A stretch of 64,000 bases of DNA from JAIYDJ01 sp031400505. Its GTDB lineage: Bacteria > Pseudomonadota > Alphaproteobacteria > Rhodobacterales > Rhodobacteraceae. Below, in pieces: positions 34,689 through 43,914 of the stretch. A program made the translations under genes and the position numbers. The notes under the pieces are model-generated. The model was not told the DNA's origin, ran no database searches, and saw only the letters and a list, made by a program, of their open reading frames with translations. Position 1 is the stretch's first letter, and each line of letters opens with the position of its first letter. The DNA lies in contig JANNPZ010000084.1 of NCBI GenBank assembly GCA_031400505.1, positions 108,491 through 172,490 of the forward strand, read 5' to 3'.

Positions 34689-35537
34689 ATGGCACTGCTC
34701 AGCTTCGAAAGAAAATACCGCGTGCCAGGAGGCACGCTTGTGGGCGGGAACCTGTTCGACTTCTGGGTCGGGCCGTTTTACGTCGGCTTTTTTGGGGTCA
34801 CGACGTTTTTCTTCGCGGCCCTTGGCACGATTCTGATCTTTTACGGCGCGGCGATGGGGCCAACCTGGAACCCGTGGCTGATCTCGATCAATCCGCCGGC
34901 GCTGGAGTATGGTCTTGGCGCGGCCCCGTTGCTTCAGGGCGGATTGTGGCAGATCATCACGATTTGCGCGATCGGGGCCTTCGTCAGCTGGGCACTGCGC
35001 GAGGTTGAAATCTGCCGCAAGCTGGGCATCGGGTTTCATGTACCCTTTGCCTTTGGCGTGGCGATCTTTGCCTATGTCACGCTGGTGGTCATTCGCCCGA
35101 TCCTGATGGGTGCGTGGGGTTATGCCTTTCCTTATGGTATTTTCAGCCACCTCGATTGGGTCAGCAATACCGGCTACCAGTACGGCAACTTCCACTACAA
35201 CCCGGCGCACATGATCGCGGTGACGTTCTTCTTCACCAACGCGCTGGCGCTTGCGCTGCACGGGGCGCTGGTCTTGTCGGCGGCCAATCCAGGTCCGGGC
35301 AAGGTCATGAAGACGCCTGACCACGAAGACACCTTCTTTCGCGATCTGATCGGCTATTCGGTTGGCACGTTGGGCATCCATCGTCTTGGTCTGCTGCTGG
35401 CGCTGAATGCCGGGTTCTGGAGTGCGATCTGCATCGTGATTTCGGGCACAATCTGGTTCGATCAGTGGTCGGAATGGTGGAACTGGTATCTTGAACTGCC
35501 GTGGTGGGTGAATATTCCGGGAGGCGTCAATGGCTGA
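34689..35537 (+). CDS. pufL: Photosynthetic reaction centre L subunit
   Basis: 282 residues, five membrane helices. Ligand histidines are at H154 (accessory BChl, FSHLD), H174 (special pair, NPAHM) and H191 (iron, ALHG), which equal L153, L173 and L190 in Rhodobacter numbering that omits the initiator Met. GAGAGGGAAGC precedes the ATG. Overlaps pufM by eight bases. Confidence 0.98.
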   Translation: MALLSFERKYRVPGGTLVGGNLFDFWVGPFYVGFFGVTTFFFAALGTILIFYGAAMGPTWNPWLISINPPALEYGLGAAPLLQGGLWQIITICAIGAFVSWALREVEICRKLGIGFHVPFAFGVAIFAYVTLVVIRPILMGAWGYAFPYGIFSHLDWVSNTGYQYGNFHYNPAHMIAVTFFFTNALALALHGALVLSAANPGPGKVMKTPDHEDTFFRDLIGYSVGTLGIHRLGLLLALNAGFWSAICIVISGTIWFDQWSEWWNWYLELPWWVNIPGGVNG

Positions 35538-36453
35538 GTATCAAAACATCTTCACCCAGGTTCAGGTTCAGGCCATGCCCGAAATGGGCATGCATGAAGG
35601 AGTGGCGCTGGATAACCGGAGCAAGGGTGCAAGCTTTTCGACACTGGCTGGCTGGTTTGGCAACGCACAGTTGGGGCCGATCTACCTAGGCACCTTTGGC
35701 GTCATCTCGGTGGCGACGGGGCTGATCTGGTTCGTCATCGTCGGCATGCATTACTGGGGTCAGGCGGGGTATAATCCGGCGGTGTTCCTGCGCGATCTGT
35801 TCTGGTTCTCGCTGGAGCCGCCATCAGCCGAATGGGGTCTGCGCATCCCGCCCATGGACCAGGGCGGATTGTGGGTGGTGGCGTCGTTCTTCCTGCTGAT
35901 CTCCGTGCTGACCTGGTGGGTACGTACCTATCTGCGGGCCGAGGCGCTGGGGATGGGCAAGCATGTCTGCTATGCCTTCGCCGGGGCGATCTGGCTGTTT
36001 CTGGTGCTGGGCCTGATCCGTCCGGTCCTGATGGGATCGTGGTCGGAAGCCGTGCCTTACGGCATCTTCAGCCACCTCGACTGGACCAACCTATTCAGCC
36101 TGACCTACGGCAACCTGTTCTACAATCCGTTCCACGCGCTTTCGATCGTGTTCCTCTATGGCTCGGCCCTGCTGTTCGCGATGCACGGCGCTACCATCCT
36201 GTCGGTGACGCGTCTGGGTGGCGACCGCGAGCTGGAGCAGATCGTGGACCGGGGCACGGCGTCGGAACGGGCCGCGCTTTTCTGGCGCTGGACCATGGGC
36301 TTCAACGCCACGATGGAGGGTATCCACCGTTGGGCCTGGTGGTTCGCCGTTCTGGTGGGCGTGACCGGCGGGATCGGCATCCTGCTTACGGGGACTGTGG
36401 TGGACAACTGGTATGTCTGGGCACAGGACCACGGCTTTGCTCCGTTGGATTGA
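35530..36453 (+). CDS. pufM: Photosynthetic reaction centre M subunit
   Basis: 307 residues. Holds the other half of the special pair, QA and the non-haem iron. Visible features: NAQLGPIYLGTFG, GIFSHLDWTNLFSL, NPFHALSIVFLYGSALLFAM followed by HGAT, and the iron-ligating MEGIHRWAWWFAVL. Ends 9 bases before pufX; no pufC (tetrahaem cytochrome) gene follows. Confidence 0.98.
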   Translation: MAEYQNIFTQVQVQAMPEMGMHEGVALDNRSKGASFSTLAGWFGNAQLGPIYLGTFGVISVATGLIWFVIVGMHYWGQAGYNPAVFLRDLFWFSLEPPSAEWGLRIPPMDQGGLWVVASFFLLISVLTWWVRTYLRAEALGMGKHVCYAFAGAIWLFLVLGLIRPVLMGSWSEAVPYGIFSHLDWTNLFSLTYGNLFYNPFHALSIVFLYGSALLFAMHGATILSVTRLGGDRELEQIVDRGTASERAALFWRWTMGFNATMEGIHRWAWWFAVLVGVTGGIGILLTGTVVDNWYVWAQDHGFAPLD

Positions 36454-36462
36454 GGGACCATC

Positions 36463-36690
36463 ATGACCGACAAGAACGTCTATGACGAACAGGACCACAT
36501 GACGCGGTTGAAGCTGTGGGGTCTGGGTGAGATGATACGGGGGGCGTCCTATGCCGCCCTCGTCTTTGTGGGGATCTTGCTTTTCGTCTACGCCATCTGG
36601 CTGGTCGGAGAGACCCTTCCCGAAGAGAGCAAGCAGGCGCCCTCACCCTATGGCGCGATCGAGACCGTCCAGACCTCGTTGGTCGTGTAA
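36463..36690 (+). CDS. pufX: PufX-like core-complex protein
   Basis: 75 residues with GAGGGA before the ATG. Single membrane helix at about residues 27-48 (GASYAALVFVGILLFVYAIW), then LVGETLPEE and a C-terminal tail QAPSPYGAIETVQTSLVV that resembles the PufX tail (QAPAP...GALETG). PufX opens the LH1 ring for quinone exchange and drives core dimers. Position directly after pufM and topology support the call; sequence is divergent from the model PufX. Confidence 0.85.
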   Translation: MTDKNVYDEQDHMTRLKLWGLGEMIRGASYAALVFVGILLFVYAIWLVGETLPEESKQAPSPYGAIETVQTSLVV

Positions 36691-36693
36691 TCT

Positions 36694-36734
36694 GACATCG
36701 GCCCGGGCAGCGGTTTGCAGCCCGGGCCGATGTC
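36694..36734 (+). terminator. Strong terminator hairpin after pufX
   Basis: Perfect 15-bp stem GACATCGGCCCGGGC / GCCCGGGCCGATGTC (36694-36708 with 36720-36734), 11-base loop, followed by TTCTTGTG. It ends the puf superoperon before dxs. Confidence 0.85.
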
Positions 36735-36837
36735 TTCTTGTGTCCTGACGGCCCCGCCCGGGCCCTTGGCCTTGCGGGCCTGGTCCGCTACCTGTCGGTG
36801 ACAGGACCCCCGGCATCCCTTTGCTAAGGAGCCCGCA

Positions 36838-38748
36838 ATGACCCGCCCCTTGACCCCTACTTTGGACCGCGTGGCAATCCCCGCCGATCTGCGCCGTTTG
36901 TCGGATGCAGAGCTTGGCCGCGTCGCAGACGAGTTGCGCGCCGAGGTGATCTCGGTCGTGTCGGAGACCGGCGGGCATCTGGGATCGTCGCTGGGGGTGG
37001 TAGAGCTGTCGGTGGCCATTCACGCGGTGTTCAACACGCCGGTGGACAAGCTGATCTGGGATGTCGGCCATCAGTGCTATCCGCACAAGATCCTGACCGG
37101 GCGGCGCGACCGGATGCGCACGCTGCGGCAGGGTGGGGGGTTGTCGGGGTTCACCAAGCGGTCTGAATCCGAGTATGATCCGTTCGGGGCGGCGCATTCC
37201 AGCACCTCGATTTCCGCCGCACTCGGTTTCGCCATCGGGCGCGAGATGGGTCAGCCGACGGGCGACGCGATTGCCGTGATCGGCGATGGCGCGATCACCG
37301 CCGGGATGGCCTATGAGGCGATGAACGCCGCAGGTCATCTGAAAAAGCGGCTGTTCGTGATCCTGAACGACAATGACATGAGCATCGCGCCGCCTGTGGG
37401 GGCGCTGAACAAGTACCTGAACGGGCTGTCGGAATCAGCACCGTTTGCCGCCCTGCGCGGCATGGCAGAAGGGTTCGAGGCCGCCCTGCCCGGCCCCTTG
37501 CGCGATGGCGCACGGCGGGCGAGGGCGCTGGTGACGGGCATGCCGGGCGGCGGCACGTTGTTTGAAGAGCTGGGCTTTACCTATATCGGGCCGGTCGACG
37601 GGCATGACATGCCGTCGCTGCTGGCGACTTTGCGGGCGGCAAAGGCCCGGGCGACCGGGCCGGTCCTGATCCATGCGATCACGGTCAAGGGCAAGGGTTA
37701 TGCCCCGGCAGAGACCTCGGCCGACAAGTATCACGGTGTCGCGAAGTTTGATGTGCTGTCTGGCGCGCAGACAAAGGCAAAATCGAACGCCCCAGCCTAT
37801 ACAAGCGTCTTTGGAGCAGCGCTGACCGAAGAGGCCGCGCGGGACGGGCGGATTGTCGGGGTCACGGCGGCCATGCCATCAGGCACCGGTCTTGACATCA
37901 TGGCCCGGCGGTTTCCCGGCCGGGTATTCGATGTGGGCATCGCCGAGCAGCACGGCGTGACCTTTGCCGCCGGGATGGCGGCGGCGGGATTGAAACCCTT
38001 CGTTGCGATCTACTCGACGTTCCTTCAACGCGGTTACGACCAGATCGTGCATGATGTGGCCTTGCAAGGTCTGCCGGTGCGATTCGCGATTGATCGCGCA
38101 GGGCTTGTCGGGGCGGATGGCGCGACCCATGCCGGAAGTTTCGATGTTGGCTATCTGGCATCATTGCCCGGATTTGTCGTGATGGCGGCGGGGGATGAGG
38201 CCGAACTGGTGGACATGGTCGCAACGGCGGCGGCCCATGACGCGGGCCCGATCTCGTTTCGTTATCCGCGCGGCGACGGGGTGGGAGTGGCGCTGCCCGA
38301 ACGCGGGCGGATTCTGGAAATCGGTCGGGGTCGGGTGGTGCGCGAAGGAAGCCGCTTGGCGCTTTTGTCGTTTGGCGCGCATCTGGCCGAATGCCACCTT
38401 GCCGCAGAGGCGCTGGCGACGCTGGGCGTTTCGGCGACCATCGCCGATGCCCGCTTTGCCAAGCCGCTGGATACCGACCTGATCGCGCAACTCGCACGGC
38501 ATCACGAGGTAATCATCACGGTCGAACAGGGCGCCGTGGGCGGTTTCGGCGCGATGGTGCTGCACCATATGGCCAATGCCGGCCTGCTGGATGGTGGCGT
38601 GAGGCTGCGCACGATGACGCTGCCCGATCGCTTTATCGAGCAGGCGAGCCCGGCTGCGATGTATGCCGACGCGGGACTTGCGGCCGCCGACATTCAGGCG
38701 GTTGTCCTGCGCACGCTGGGTTTGGGACAGATCGCCTTGCGCGCCTGA
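36838..38748 (+). CDS. dxs: 1-deoxy-D-xylulose-5-phosphate synthase
   Basis: 636 residues. Thiamine-diphosphate enzyme, first step of the MEP isoprenoid pathway that feeds carotenoids and the phytyl tail. Motifs: SETGGHLGSSLGVVELSVA, DVGHQCYPHKILTGR, the ThDP site GDGAITAGMAYEAMN, and DVGIAEQHGVTFAAGMA. AAGGAG lies before the ATG. Located after the puf terminator, so it probably has its own promoter within about 100 bases. Confidence 0.97.
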   Translation: MTRPLTPTLDRVAIPADLRRLSDAELGRVADELRAEVISVVSETGGHLGSSLGVVELSVAIHAVFNTPVDKLIWDVGHQCYPHKILTGRRDRMRTLRQGGGLSGFTKRSESEYDPFGAAHSSTSISAALGFAIGREMGQPTGDAIAVIGDGAITAGMAYEAMNAAGHLKKRLFVILNDNDMSIAPPVGALNKYLNGLSESAPFAALRGMAEGFEAALPGPLRDGARRARALVTGMPGGGTLFEELGFTYIGPVDGHDMPSLLATLRAAKARATGPVLIHAITVKGKGYAPAETSADKYHGVAKFDVLSGAQTKAKSNAPAYTSVFGAALTEEAARDGRIVGVTAAMPSGTGLDIMARRFPGRVFDVGIAEQHGVTFAAGMAAAGLKPFVAIYSTFLQRGYDQIVHDVALQGLPVRFAIDRAGLVGADGATHAGSFDVGYLASLPGFVVMAAGDEAELVDMVATAAAHDAGPISFRYPRGDGVGVALPERGRILEIGRGRVVREGSRLALLSFGAHLAECHLAAEALATLGVSATIADARFAKPLDTDLIAQLARHHEVIITVEQGAVGGFGAMVLHHMANAGLLDGGVRLRTMTLPDRFIEQASPAAMYADAGLAAADIQAVVLRTLGLGQIALRA

Positions 38749-38765
38749 AGGCGGCGCAGTCAATT

Positions 38766-38792
38766 CAAAGGCCCGCCACAGGCGAGCCTTTG
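38766..38792. terminator. Bidirectional terminator between dxs and the cytochrome c2 gene
   Basis: CAAAGGC-C-CGCC-ACA-GGCG-A-GCCTTTG, an 11-bp stem with one mismatch, between the two convergent genes. Confidence 0.7.
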
Positions 38793-38811
38793 CAAAACCC
38801 GTTTCGCGCGA

Positions 38812-39243
38812 TCAGTTGGTGGTCGCCGGGGCAAGCGACGCGATGTAGGCGATGACATCGGCTGCCTTCGCCGCGTCCTTGACCTGAAACTGCATCTTGC
38901 CCTTGGCACCCGTGTCGTTCAGCGTCTTCTTCAGGAACGCGGACGGGTTCATGACATATTCGGTCAGCGTGGCCTCGTCCCATACCAGACCACCGGCCCC
39001 GGCTGCGATCATGTCGTCGCCGTACTTGAAGTCCGGGTAGGTTCCCGCAGTGCGGCCCACAACGCCGTGAAGGTTCGGTCCGGTCTTGGCGGCCTTGCCG
39101 GCCAGAACCTTGCCGTCCGCATCCGCGACGACATGGCAGGTCTGGCACTGCTTGAACACGGCCTCGCCCTTGGCAGCATCGCCAGCAGCAAAGGCAGGAG
39201 CGCTGGTTGCCAGCAATGCAATCAGAATAGCGTTGAGTTTCAT
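38812..39243 (-). CDS. cycA: Cytochrome c2
   Basis: 143 residues. Periplasmic electron carrier between the bc1 complex and the reaction centre or an oxidase. The signal peptide MKLNAILIALLATSAPAFA is followed by the haem motif KQCQTCHVV; a methionine near the C-terminus (KGKMQFQV) is the likely sixth ligand. GGAGG precedes ATG 39243. With no pufC in the window, this soluble cytochrome is the probable donor to the photo-oxidised special pair. Confidence 0.93.
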   Translation of the reverse strand: MKLNAILIALLATSAPAFAAGDAAKGEAVFKQCQTCHVVADADGKVLAGKAAKTGPNLHGVVGRTAGTYPDFKYGDDMIAAGAGGLVWDEATLTEYVMNPSAFLKKTLNDTGAKGKMQFQVKDAAKAADVIAYIASLAPATTN

Positions 39244-39309
39244 GTTAGTCCTCCAAGGGTGATCACTGCAAAACAACCGTTACAGCAGCATTTACAGACA
39301 AAGCTTAAA

Positions 39310-40521
39310 TCACGCGACAGCGTGAGCCAAGGCGCAACGTTGCCACAGGGTGGAAAGTGCTGCGACCAGATGGTCGATATCGGCGTCCGAATGGAACGGC
39401 GAGGGCGTGATGCGCAGCCTTTCGGTGCCCTTGGGCACAGTCGGATAGTTGATCGGCTGCACATAGATGCCCCAGTCACGCATCAGGATATCGCTGATCA
39501 TCCGGCATTTCACCGGATCGCCGATCGTCACCGGGATGATGTGGCTGTCGTTGGCCATATGCGGAATCCCTGCCCGATCAAGTTTCGCGCGCAGTTTTGC
39601 GACCTGGACCTGCTGGCGGGCGCGTTCGATCTGGCTGCCTTTCAGATGCTGGATCGAGGCAGTGGCGGCCGCCGCAATCGCCGGTGGCAAGGCGGTGGTA
39701 AAGATGAATCCGCTGGCAAAGCTGCGGATGAAGTCGCACATCACCGCCGACCCGGTGATATAGCCGCCGACGACGCCGTAAGCCTTGCCGAGCGTGCCTT
39801 CGATCAGGTCGATCTGATCCGCCAGCCCTTCGCGTTCACTGACGCCACCGCCGCGACGCCCGTACATGCCGACCGCATGAACCTCGTCGATATAGGTCAT
39901 CGCGCCATGGGCCTTTGCCACCTGCACGATTTCCTTGATGGGCGAAATGTCACCATCCATCGAATAGACGCTTTCGAACGCCACGATCTTGGGCCGGTCG
40001 CCCACCGCCGCCAGCTTGCGGTCAAGGTCACGCCAGTCGTTGTGCCGCCAGATCACCTTGTCGGCGCGGGAATGGCGAACGCCTTCAATCATCGAGGCGT
40101 GATTGCCCGCGTCCGACAGGATCACAACGCCGGGGATACGGCTTCCAAGCGTCGACAGCGCCGCCCAGTTCGACACGTAGCCAGAGGTGAACAGCAGCGC
40201 TGCATCCTTGCCATGCAGGTCGGCCAGTTCTGCCTCCAGCAGCAGGTGGTGGTGATTGGTGCCCGAAATATTGCGGGTTCCCCCGGCGCCCGTCCCGCAG
40301 GCCTGCACGGTGTCGACCATTGCCTTGACCACTGCAGGGTGCTGACCCATGCCAAGATAATCGTTCGAACACCACACGGTGATGTCGGTCACTTCGCCAT
40401 CTTTGTGGTTTGCCGCGCGTGGAAACTCGCCGCGCTTGCGTTCCAGTTCGGCAAATGTACGGTAATTGCCTTCGGCTTTCAGCGTGTCGATCTGGTCGCG
40501 AAAGATTGCGTCAAAGTCCAT
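39310..40521 (-). CDS. hemA: 5-aminolevulinate synthase
   Basis: 403 residues from ATG 40521 (MDFDAIFRDQ). Condenses glycine and succinyl-CoA to ALA. Signature CGTGAGGTRNISGTNHHH, DEVHAVGMYG and the PLP lysine in EGTLGKAYG. Last gene of the leftward bchF-to-hemA superoperon; its start overlaps puhE by 11 bases, so ALA production is tied to photocomplex assembly. Another ALA synthase may exist elsewhere. Confidence 0.97.
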   Translation of the reverse strand: MDFDAIFRDQIDTLKAEGNYRTFAELERKRGEFPRAANHKDGEVTDITVWCSNDYLGMGQHPAVVKAMVDTVQACGTGAGGTRNISGTNHHHLLLEAELADLHGKDAALLFTSGYVSNWAALSTLGSRIPGVVILSDAGNHASMIEGVRHSRADKVIWRHNDWRDLDRKLAAVGDRPKIVAFESVYSMDGDISPIKEIVQVAKAHGAMTYIDEVHAVGMYGRRGGGVSEREGLADQIDLIEGTLGKAYGVVGGYITGSAVMCDFIRSFASGFIFTTALPPAIAAAATASIQHLKGSQIERARQQVQVAKLRAKLDRAGIPHMANDSHIIPVTIGDPVKCRMISDILMRDWGIYVQPINYPTVPKGTERLRITPSPFHSDADIDHLVAALSTLWQRCALAHAVA

Positions 40522-41338
40522 TGGCATCCTCGTGCAGGCTGGATTGGCTGGTGGGTTTGGCGACAGGAAGCATCCAGCGCCATAGTTTTTCATCGGGCAG
40601 CGGCAGGACCATGAACCAGTGTTCCAACAGGGCCAGCGCGCAAAGGCAGGTCAAAAGTGCAAAACCGGTGGTCGTTCCGGGGGTGGTCGCCGTCACTGTC
40701 CGTTCCAGAAACAGGGCGGTTGCAGCTGTCAGGGCGGTGACGGAAACCGGAAAAAGCGGATTCATCCGGGCAAAGCGGAAGTGACTGGGCAGATGGCGTA
40801 AAGGCAATGGAAGAAACTGGGTGTTGATGCGCGGCACACCGAAAAAGAGATTAAATTTGGCAGAGATACGCGCGAATAATAGCAACGCGAATGTATAAAA
40901 TGCAAAGGGATTTTGCGCGCCGACGCCAAGGAAGGCCAATGCGCCAAGCGTGCAAAACAGCGCCGCTTCGTGCCAAAGGATGGTGCCAACGGCGCGCCAG
41001 AACCGGTTGGTGGGACGCGCAAAGGTAGGGCAAGGTTCGCGGTTCGGACCGGTGATGACGCCCGACAGAAATGCAAGCTCGATCCACCCCCACAGCGCAA
41101 GTGCACCAAGAAAGCCAAGGTAGGTGCCATTGGCCGAAGGGTCGTCCCGGGCGCCAAGCACCATCGCAATACCAAAAGCAAGAACCGGAACACCCATCAG
41201 AACCGACATCGCGTGCGCGTCACTATCGCCTGCCTGCGCGCGATTGTCGGCAACCCGCACCCGCCACAGGATGGCCCCGGTGGCGAACCACCAGGCGAAC
41301 AGCGCGATTCCTGCAGCGAGCCACGGGTTTTCGCTCAT
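40511..41338 (-). CDS. puhE: PuhE, photosynthetic complex assembly protein 2
   Basis: 275 residues, six to seven predicted membrane helices. Family sequences: FWRAVGTILWHEAALFCTLG, ISAKFNLFFGVPRIN, FLPLPLRHLPSHF, EHWFMVLPLPDEKLWRW. PuhE modulates bacteriochlorophyll supply and core assembly. It lies between acsF and hemA, as in Rhodobacter. 28 bases separate it from acsF. Confidence 0.93.
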   Translation of the reverse strand: MSENPWLAAGIALFAWWFATGAILWRVRVADNRAQAGDSDAHAMSVLMGVPVLAFGIAMVLGARDDPSANGTYLGFLGALALWGWIELAFLSGVITGPNREPCPTFARPTNRFWRAVGTILWHEAALFCTLGALAFLGVGAQNPFAFYTFALLLFARISAKFNLFFGVPRINTQFLPLPLRHLPSHFRFARMNPLFPVSVTALTAATALFLERTVTATTPGTTTGFALLTCLCALALLEHWFMVLPLPDEKLWRWMLPVAKPTSQSSLHEDANGL

Positions 41339-41366
41339 GGCCGCGAGCCCCTGATGCGGGCCGGTT

Positions 41367-42470
41367 TCAATAGCTTGGCTCCAGCCGGACGTTGACGGGC
41401 GGGGTCGAATGCTTCACCGGGATCAGAAAAAGCGTGGCAAAGGCCAAACCGGCCTTCAGCCCGGCCAGTTTCGCCCCAATCCAGCCGCCCAGACCGCCGC
41501 GCTTTTTCGCTGCGTCCATCTCGGTGAAGGCATCGCGCATCCGGCGCAAAGCGGGCAGCCAGCGTTTGTGGTTGATGTCGATTTCCACCGGGAACACCTG
41601 CCGGGCGATCTCGGAAGTGATCTGATAGACGCGCTGGTCGTACCACTCGATATCCACACCCAGGGCCTTGTGAAATTCGGGCCGCTGATGGTCGCGGACA
41701 TACATCGTCGAATAAACTGCGGTCAGAAAGAACCGGATCCACAGTTTGTTGGCCCAGGTCTGCGTCAGCTTCGGGTCGGTGCGCATCAGCAGGGCAAACG
41801 CCTCGCCATGGCTGAACTCGTCGTTGCACCATTCGCGGAACCATTTGAAGATCGGGTGGAACCGTTTGTCGGGGTTCGCCTCGAGATGGCGGAAGATCGT
41901 GATATAGCGGGCATAGCCGATCTTTTCCGACAGGTAAGTGGCGTAGTAGATGAATTTGGGCCGGAAATAGGTGTACTTCTTGGCCTTGGTCAGGAACCCG
42001 AGGTTCACCGCCACCCCTGCCTCGCGCAGCGCATCGTTGATAAACCCAGCGTGCCGGGCCTCGTCGCGGGACATGTAGCTGAACAGCTCGCAGATGTCGG
42101 GGTTACTGCCGCGCCGCTTCATTTCCTTGTAAAGCACGCAGCCCGAAAATTCGGCGGTGCAGGACGACACCAGAAAATCGACGAACTCGCGGCGCAGGGG
42201 GACCGGCATGTCGGCCCAGTTGGCGTCCCATTCGGCGTTCTTCTTGAAATGGCCCTTGTTGGGGTCGGATTTCATCTGGGCGATCAGCTTGTCCCAAGCC
42301 GGGCGCACCGAAGTTACGTCGATCCGGTCCATCTCGTCAAAGTCGGTGGTGTAAAACCGCGGGTTCAGCAGGGTGGTTTCAGTCGCCATCGCGGTGGTAT
42401 CGACGGTCGGCTCTTCGATCAGGTCGGCTTCGGGGTGATCGGGGTATAGATCCATCGGCGTCGCGTTCAT
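41367..42470 (-). CDS. acsF: Oxygen-dependent Mg-protoporphyrin IX monomethyl ester cyclase
   Basis: 367 residues. Makes the isocyclic fifth ring using O2 and a di-iron centre. Di-iron motifs EARH (residues 137-140, SRDEARHAGF) and EFSH (218-221, CNDEFSHGEAF). ATG 42470 overlaps the bciE stop by four bases (ATGA). This is the only cyclase in the window; no anaerobic bchE is present, so bacteriochlorophyll synthesis should need oxygen unless bchE lies elsewhere. Confidence 0.97.
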   Translation of the reverse strand: MNATPMDLYPDHPEADLIEEPTVDTTAMATETTLLNPRFYTTDFDEMDRIDVTSVRPAWDKLIAQMKSDPNKGHFKKNAEWDANWADMPVPLRREFVDFLVSSCTAEFSGCVLYKEMKRRGSNPDICELFSYMSRDEARHAGFINDALREAGVAVNLGFLTKAKKYTYFRPKFIYYATYLSEKIGYARYITIFRHLEANPDKRFHPIFKWFREWCNDEFSHGEAFALLMRTDPKLTQTWANKLWIRFFLTAVYSTMYVRDHQRPEFHKALGVDIEWYDQRVYQITSEIARQVFPVEIDINHKRWLPALRRMRDAFTEMDAAKKRGGLGGWIGAKLAGLKAGLAFATLFLIPVKHSTPPVNVRLEPSY

Positions 42471-42763
42471 GGTGTCACCTCGTCTGAAAAGGAAAACTCG
42501 CACAACTCCATGAAGCCGAAGTCACCGGTCATCCGGGTCCACAGGCGCTCAAGGGGGGTGGCGCGGGTGATGGTGGCGGTGCGATCCTCGACGATCACCT
42601 CGCCGTAAGCGGCGACAATGGGTTTGCCATGCACCAGAACTTCGTCGCCCGGGTGCACGATGGCGCCGTTGTTGAAACGGACATGCGCGTGCAGGCTTTC
42701 AAAACGGTGGCTGACCTCGACGGTGCAGGGCACCTGCTCTTCGATCTTGCGGAAAAATCCCAT
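42467..42763 (-). CDS. bciE: Small protein upstream of acsF, probable cyclase subunit BciE
   Basis: 98 residues, MGFFRKIEEQVPCTVEVSHR to SFSDEVTP, with no membrane helix. Immediately precedes and overlaps acsF by four bases. In alphaproteobacteria such as Rhodobacter sphaeroides a small protein, BciE, encoded next to acsF is needed for the O2-dependent cyclase; location and size match, and the tight coupling fits a subunit made in step with AcsF. Identification is by context; I cannot confirm by alignment. Confidence 0.7.
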   Translation of the reverse strand: MGFFRKIEEQVPCTVEVSHRFESLHAHVRFNNGAIVHPGDEVLVHGKPIVAAYGEVIVEDRTATITRATPLERLWTRMTGDFGFMELCEFSFSDEVTP

Positions 42764-42785
42764 TCTGATCTCCTTTCCTGGCGTG

Positions 42786-43244
42786 CTACTGCGCCATCAG
42801 CCGCTCGAACGCGGCCTTGTTGTCGCCACCGAACGCGCCCAGTTCCGCACTCCAACCCGTATAGTCGTCATGCACCGTCAGGCGGCCATTGGCGTATTTC
42901 ACAATACGCAGCGGCAGCAGTTTATCGACCTCTTTCACCAACCGCGCGCGTTCATTCGCGTTCTGGATTACGGTGATGAAGCCACCATGCGCGAGGTCCA
43001 TCAACACCTTGCCGTTTTCGTCCAGCACCGTCACCGCCTGCGCGCCACCGCCCTGCAGGATGATCGTGCGTTCGGCCACGATCGCCGCCGGTTTCGGCAC
43101 GCCGACCGGGGCGCGGTCGGTGACAACGGCAAAGGTCACTACGGCCAGACAAGCCAGCACCAGCGCCAGCATTCCCCGCAACAGGACCGGCGGGATCATG
43201 TGCGGGTCGCTGCTGCGCATCGTGGGGTTGGGACGGGCAGGCAT
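42786..43244 (-). CDS. puhC: PuhC, photosynthetic complex assembly protein
   Basis: 152 residues with one N-terminal membrane anchor (LLRGMLALVLACLAVVTFAV) and a periplasmic domain containing VLDENGKVLMDLAHGGFITV. PuhC assists RC-LH1 core assembly. Nine bases separate it from puhB; a further 22 bases lead to bciE. Confidence 0.93.
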   Translation of the reverse strand: MPARPNPTMRSSDPHMIPPVLLRGMLALVLACLAVVTFAVVTDRAPVGVPKPAAIVAERTIILQGGGAQAVTVLDENGKVLMDLAHGGFITVIQNANERARLVKEVDKLLPLRIVKYANGRLTVHDDYTGWSAELGAFGGDNKAAFERLMAQ

Positions 43245-43253
43245 CGGCGCCTC

Positions 43254-43892
43254 CTATTCTGCGGCCACGGACAGGGCCGTGGAAGTCATGTTGCGGGTGA
43301 CGACCGGCTGGCTGACCCTGGTTTCGGCGGCCTCTGACAGCATTTGCGCTACGCGGGCCGCATCGGGGATGCAGCGCAGCGCGGGCTGGGTGCGTGACAG
43401 AAACCACGGACGCACATGCGGCCAACAGACCAAAAAGGCCAGCCGGGTTTCCCCCATGGTTTCCAGCGCGATCGTGCCGGTACCGCGCCGCTTCAGGTCC
43501 AGACTGGCATTTGCGATCTGGGTATACGGCAGGTTCAGCGTCACGGTCAGCGCCGCCCCGATCCGCATCGCCACCCGCGCCGTCGTCAGCGTGTAAACCG
43601 TGGTCCGCGCCAGAACCGCCGCGAGGCCCAGCAGGATGCCGCAGGTGATCAGACCGATGACCAGATACGGCAGCATGATCACCACCACCGACCCGACAGA
43701 GCCATCCGCCACGGCACTGGCCCGCCAGATGGCCAGAACCACGAAATATCCCGCGACCCAGGTCACCCCCAAAGCCTCGCGTGCCAGAGCCCAGGTTTCG
43801 GGCCGTCCCTGCCACAGAACCACTTCGCCCTTTGGCGGTGCCGCAGGCAGACCGGGCACCGGTTCTATGGCGAAATCGTCATGCTCGCTCAT
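43254..43892 (-). CDS. puhB: PuhB, photosynthetic complex assembly protein
   Basis: 212 residues from ATG 43892 (MSEHDDFAIEPVPGLP). Begins with the PuhB hallmark GEVVLWQGRPETWALAREAL, then two to three membrane helices and TTARVAMRIGAALTVTLNLP. Chaperone for reaction-centre assembly. The open frame runs 24 codons further into puhA but has no support. The tail is rich in threonine, serine and valine. Confidence 0.94.
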   Translation of the reverse strand: MSEHDDFAIEPVPGLPAAPPKGEVVLWQGRPETWALAREALGVTWVAGYFVVLAIWRASAVADGSVGSVVVIMLPYLVIGLITCGILLGLAAVLARTTVYTLTTARVAMRIGAALTVTLNLPYTQIANASLDLKRRGTGTIALETMGETRLAFLVCWPHVRPWFLSRTQPALRCIPDAARVAQMLSEAAETRVSQPVVTRNMTSTALSVAAE

Positions 43893-43914
43893 TGGCGACC
43901 TCTCCGGTTGAGTT

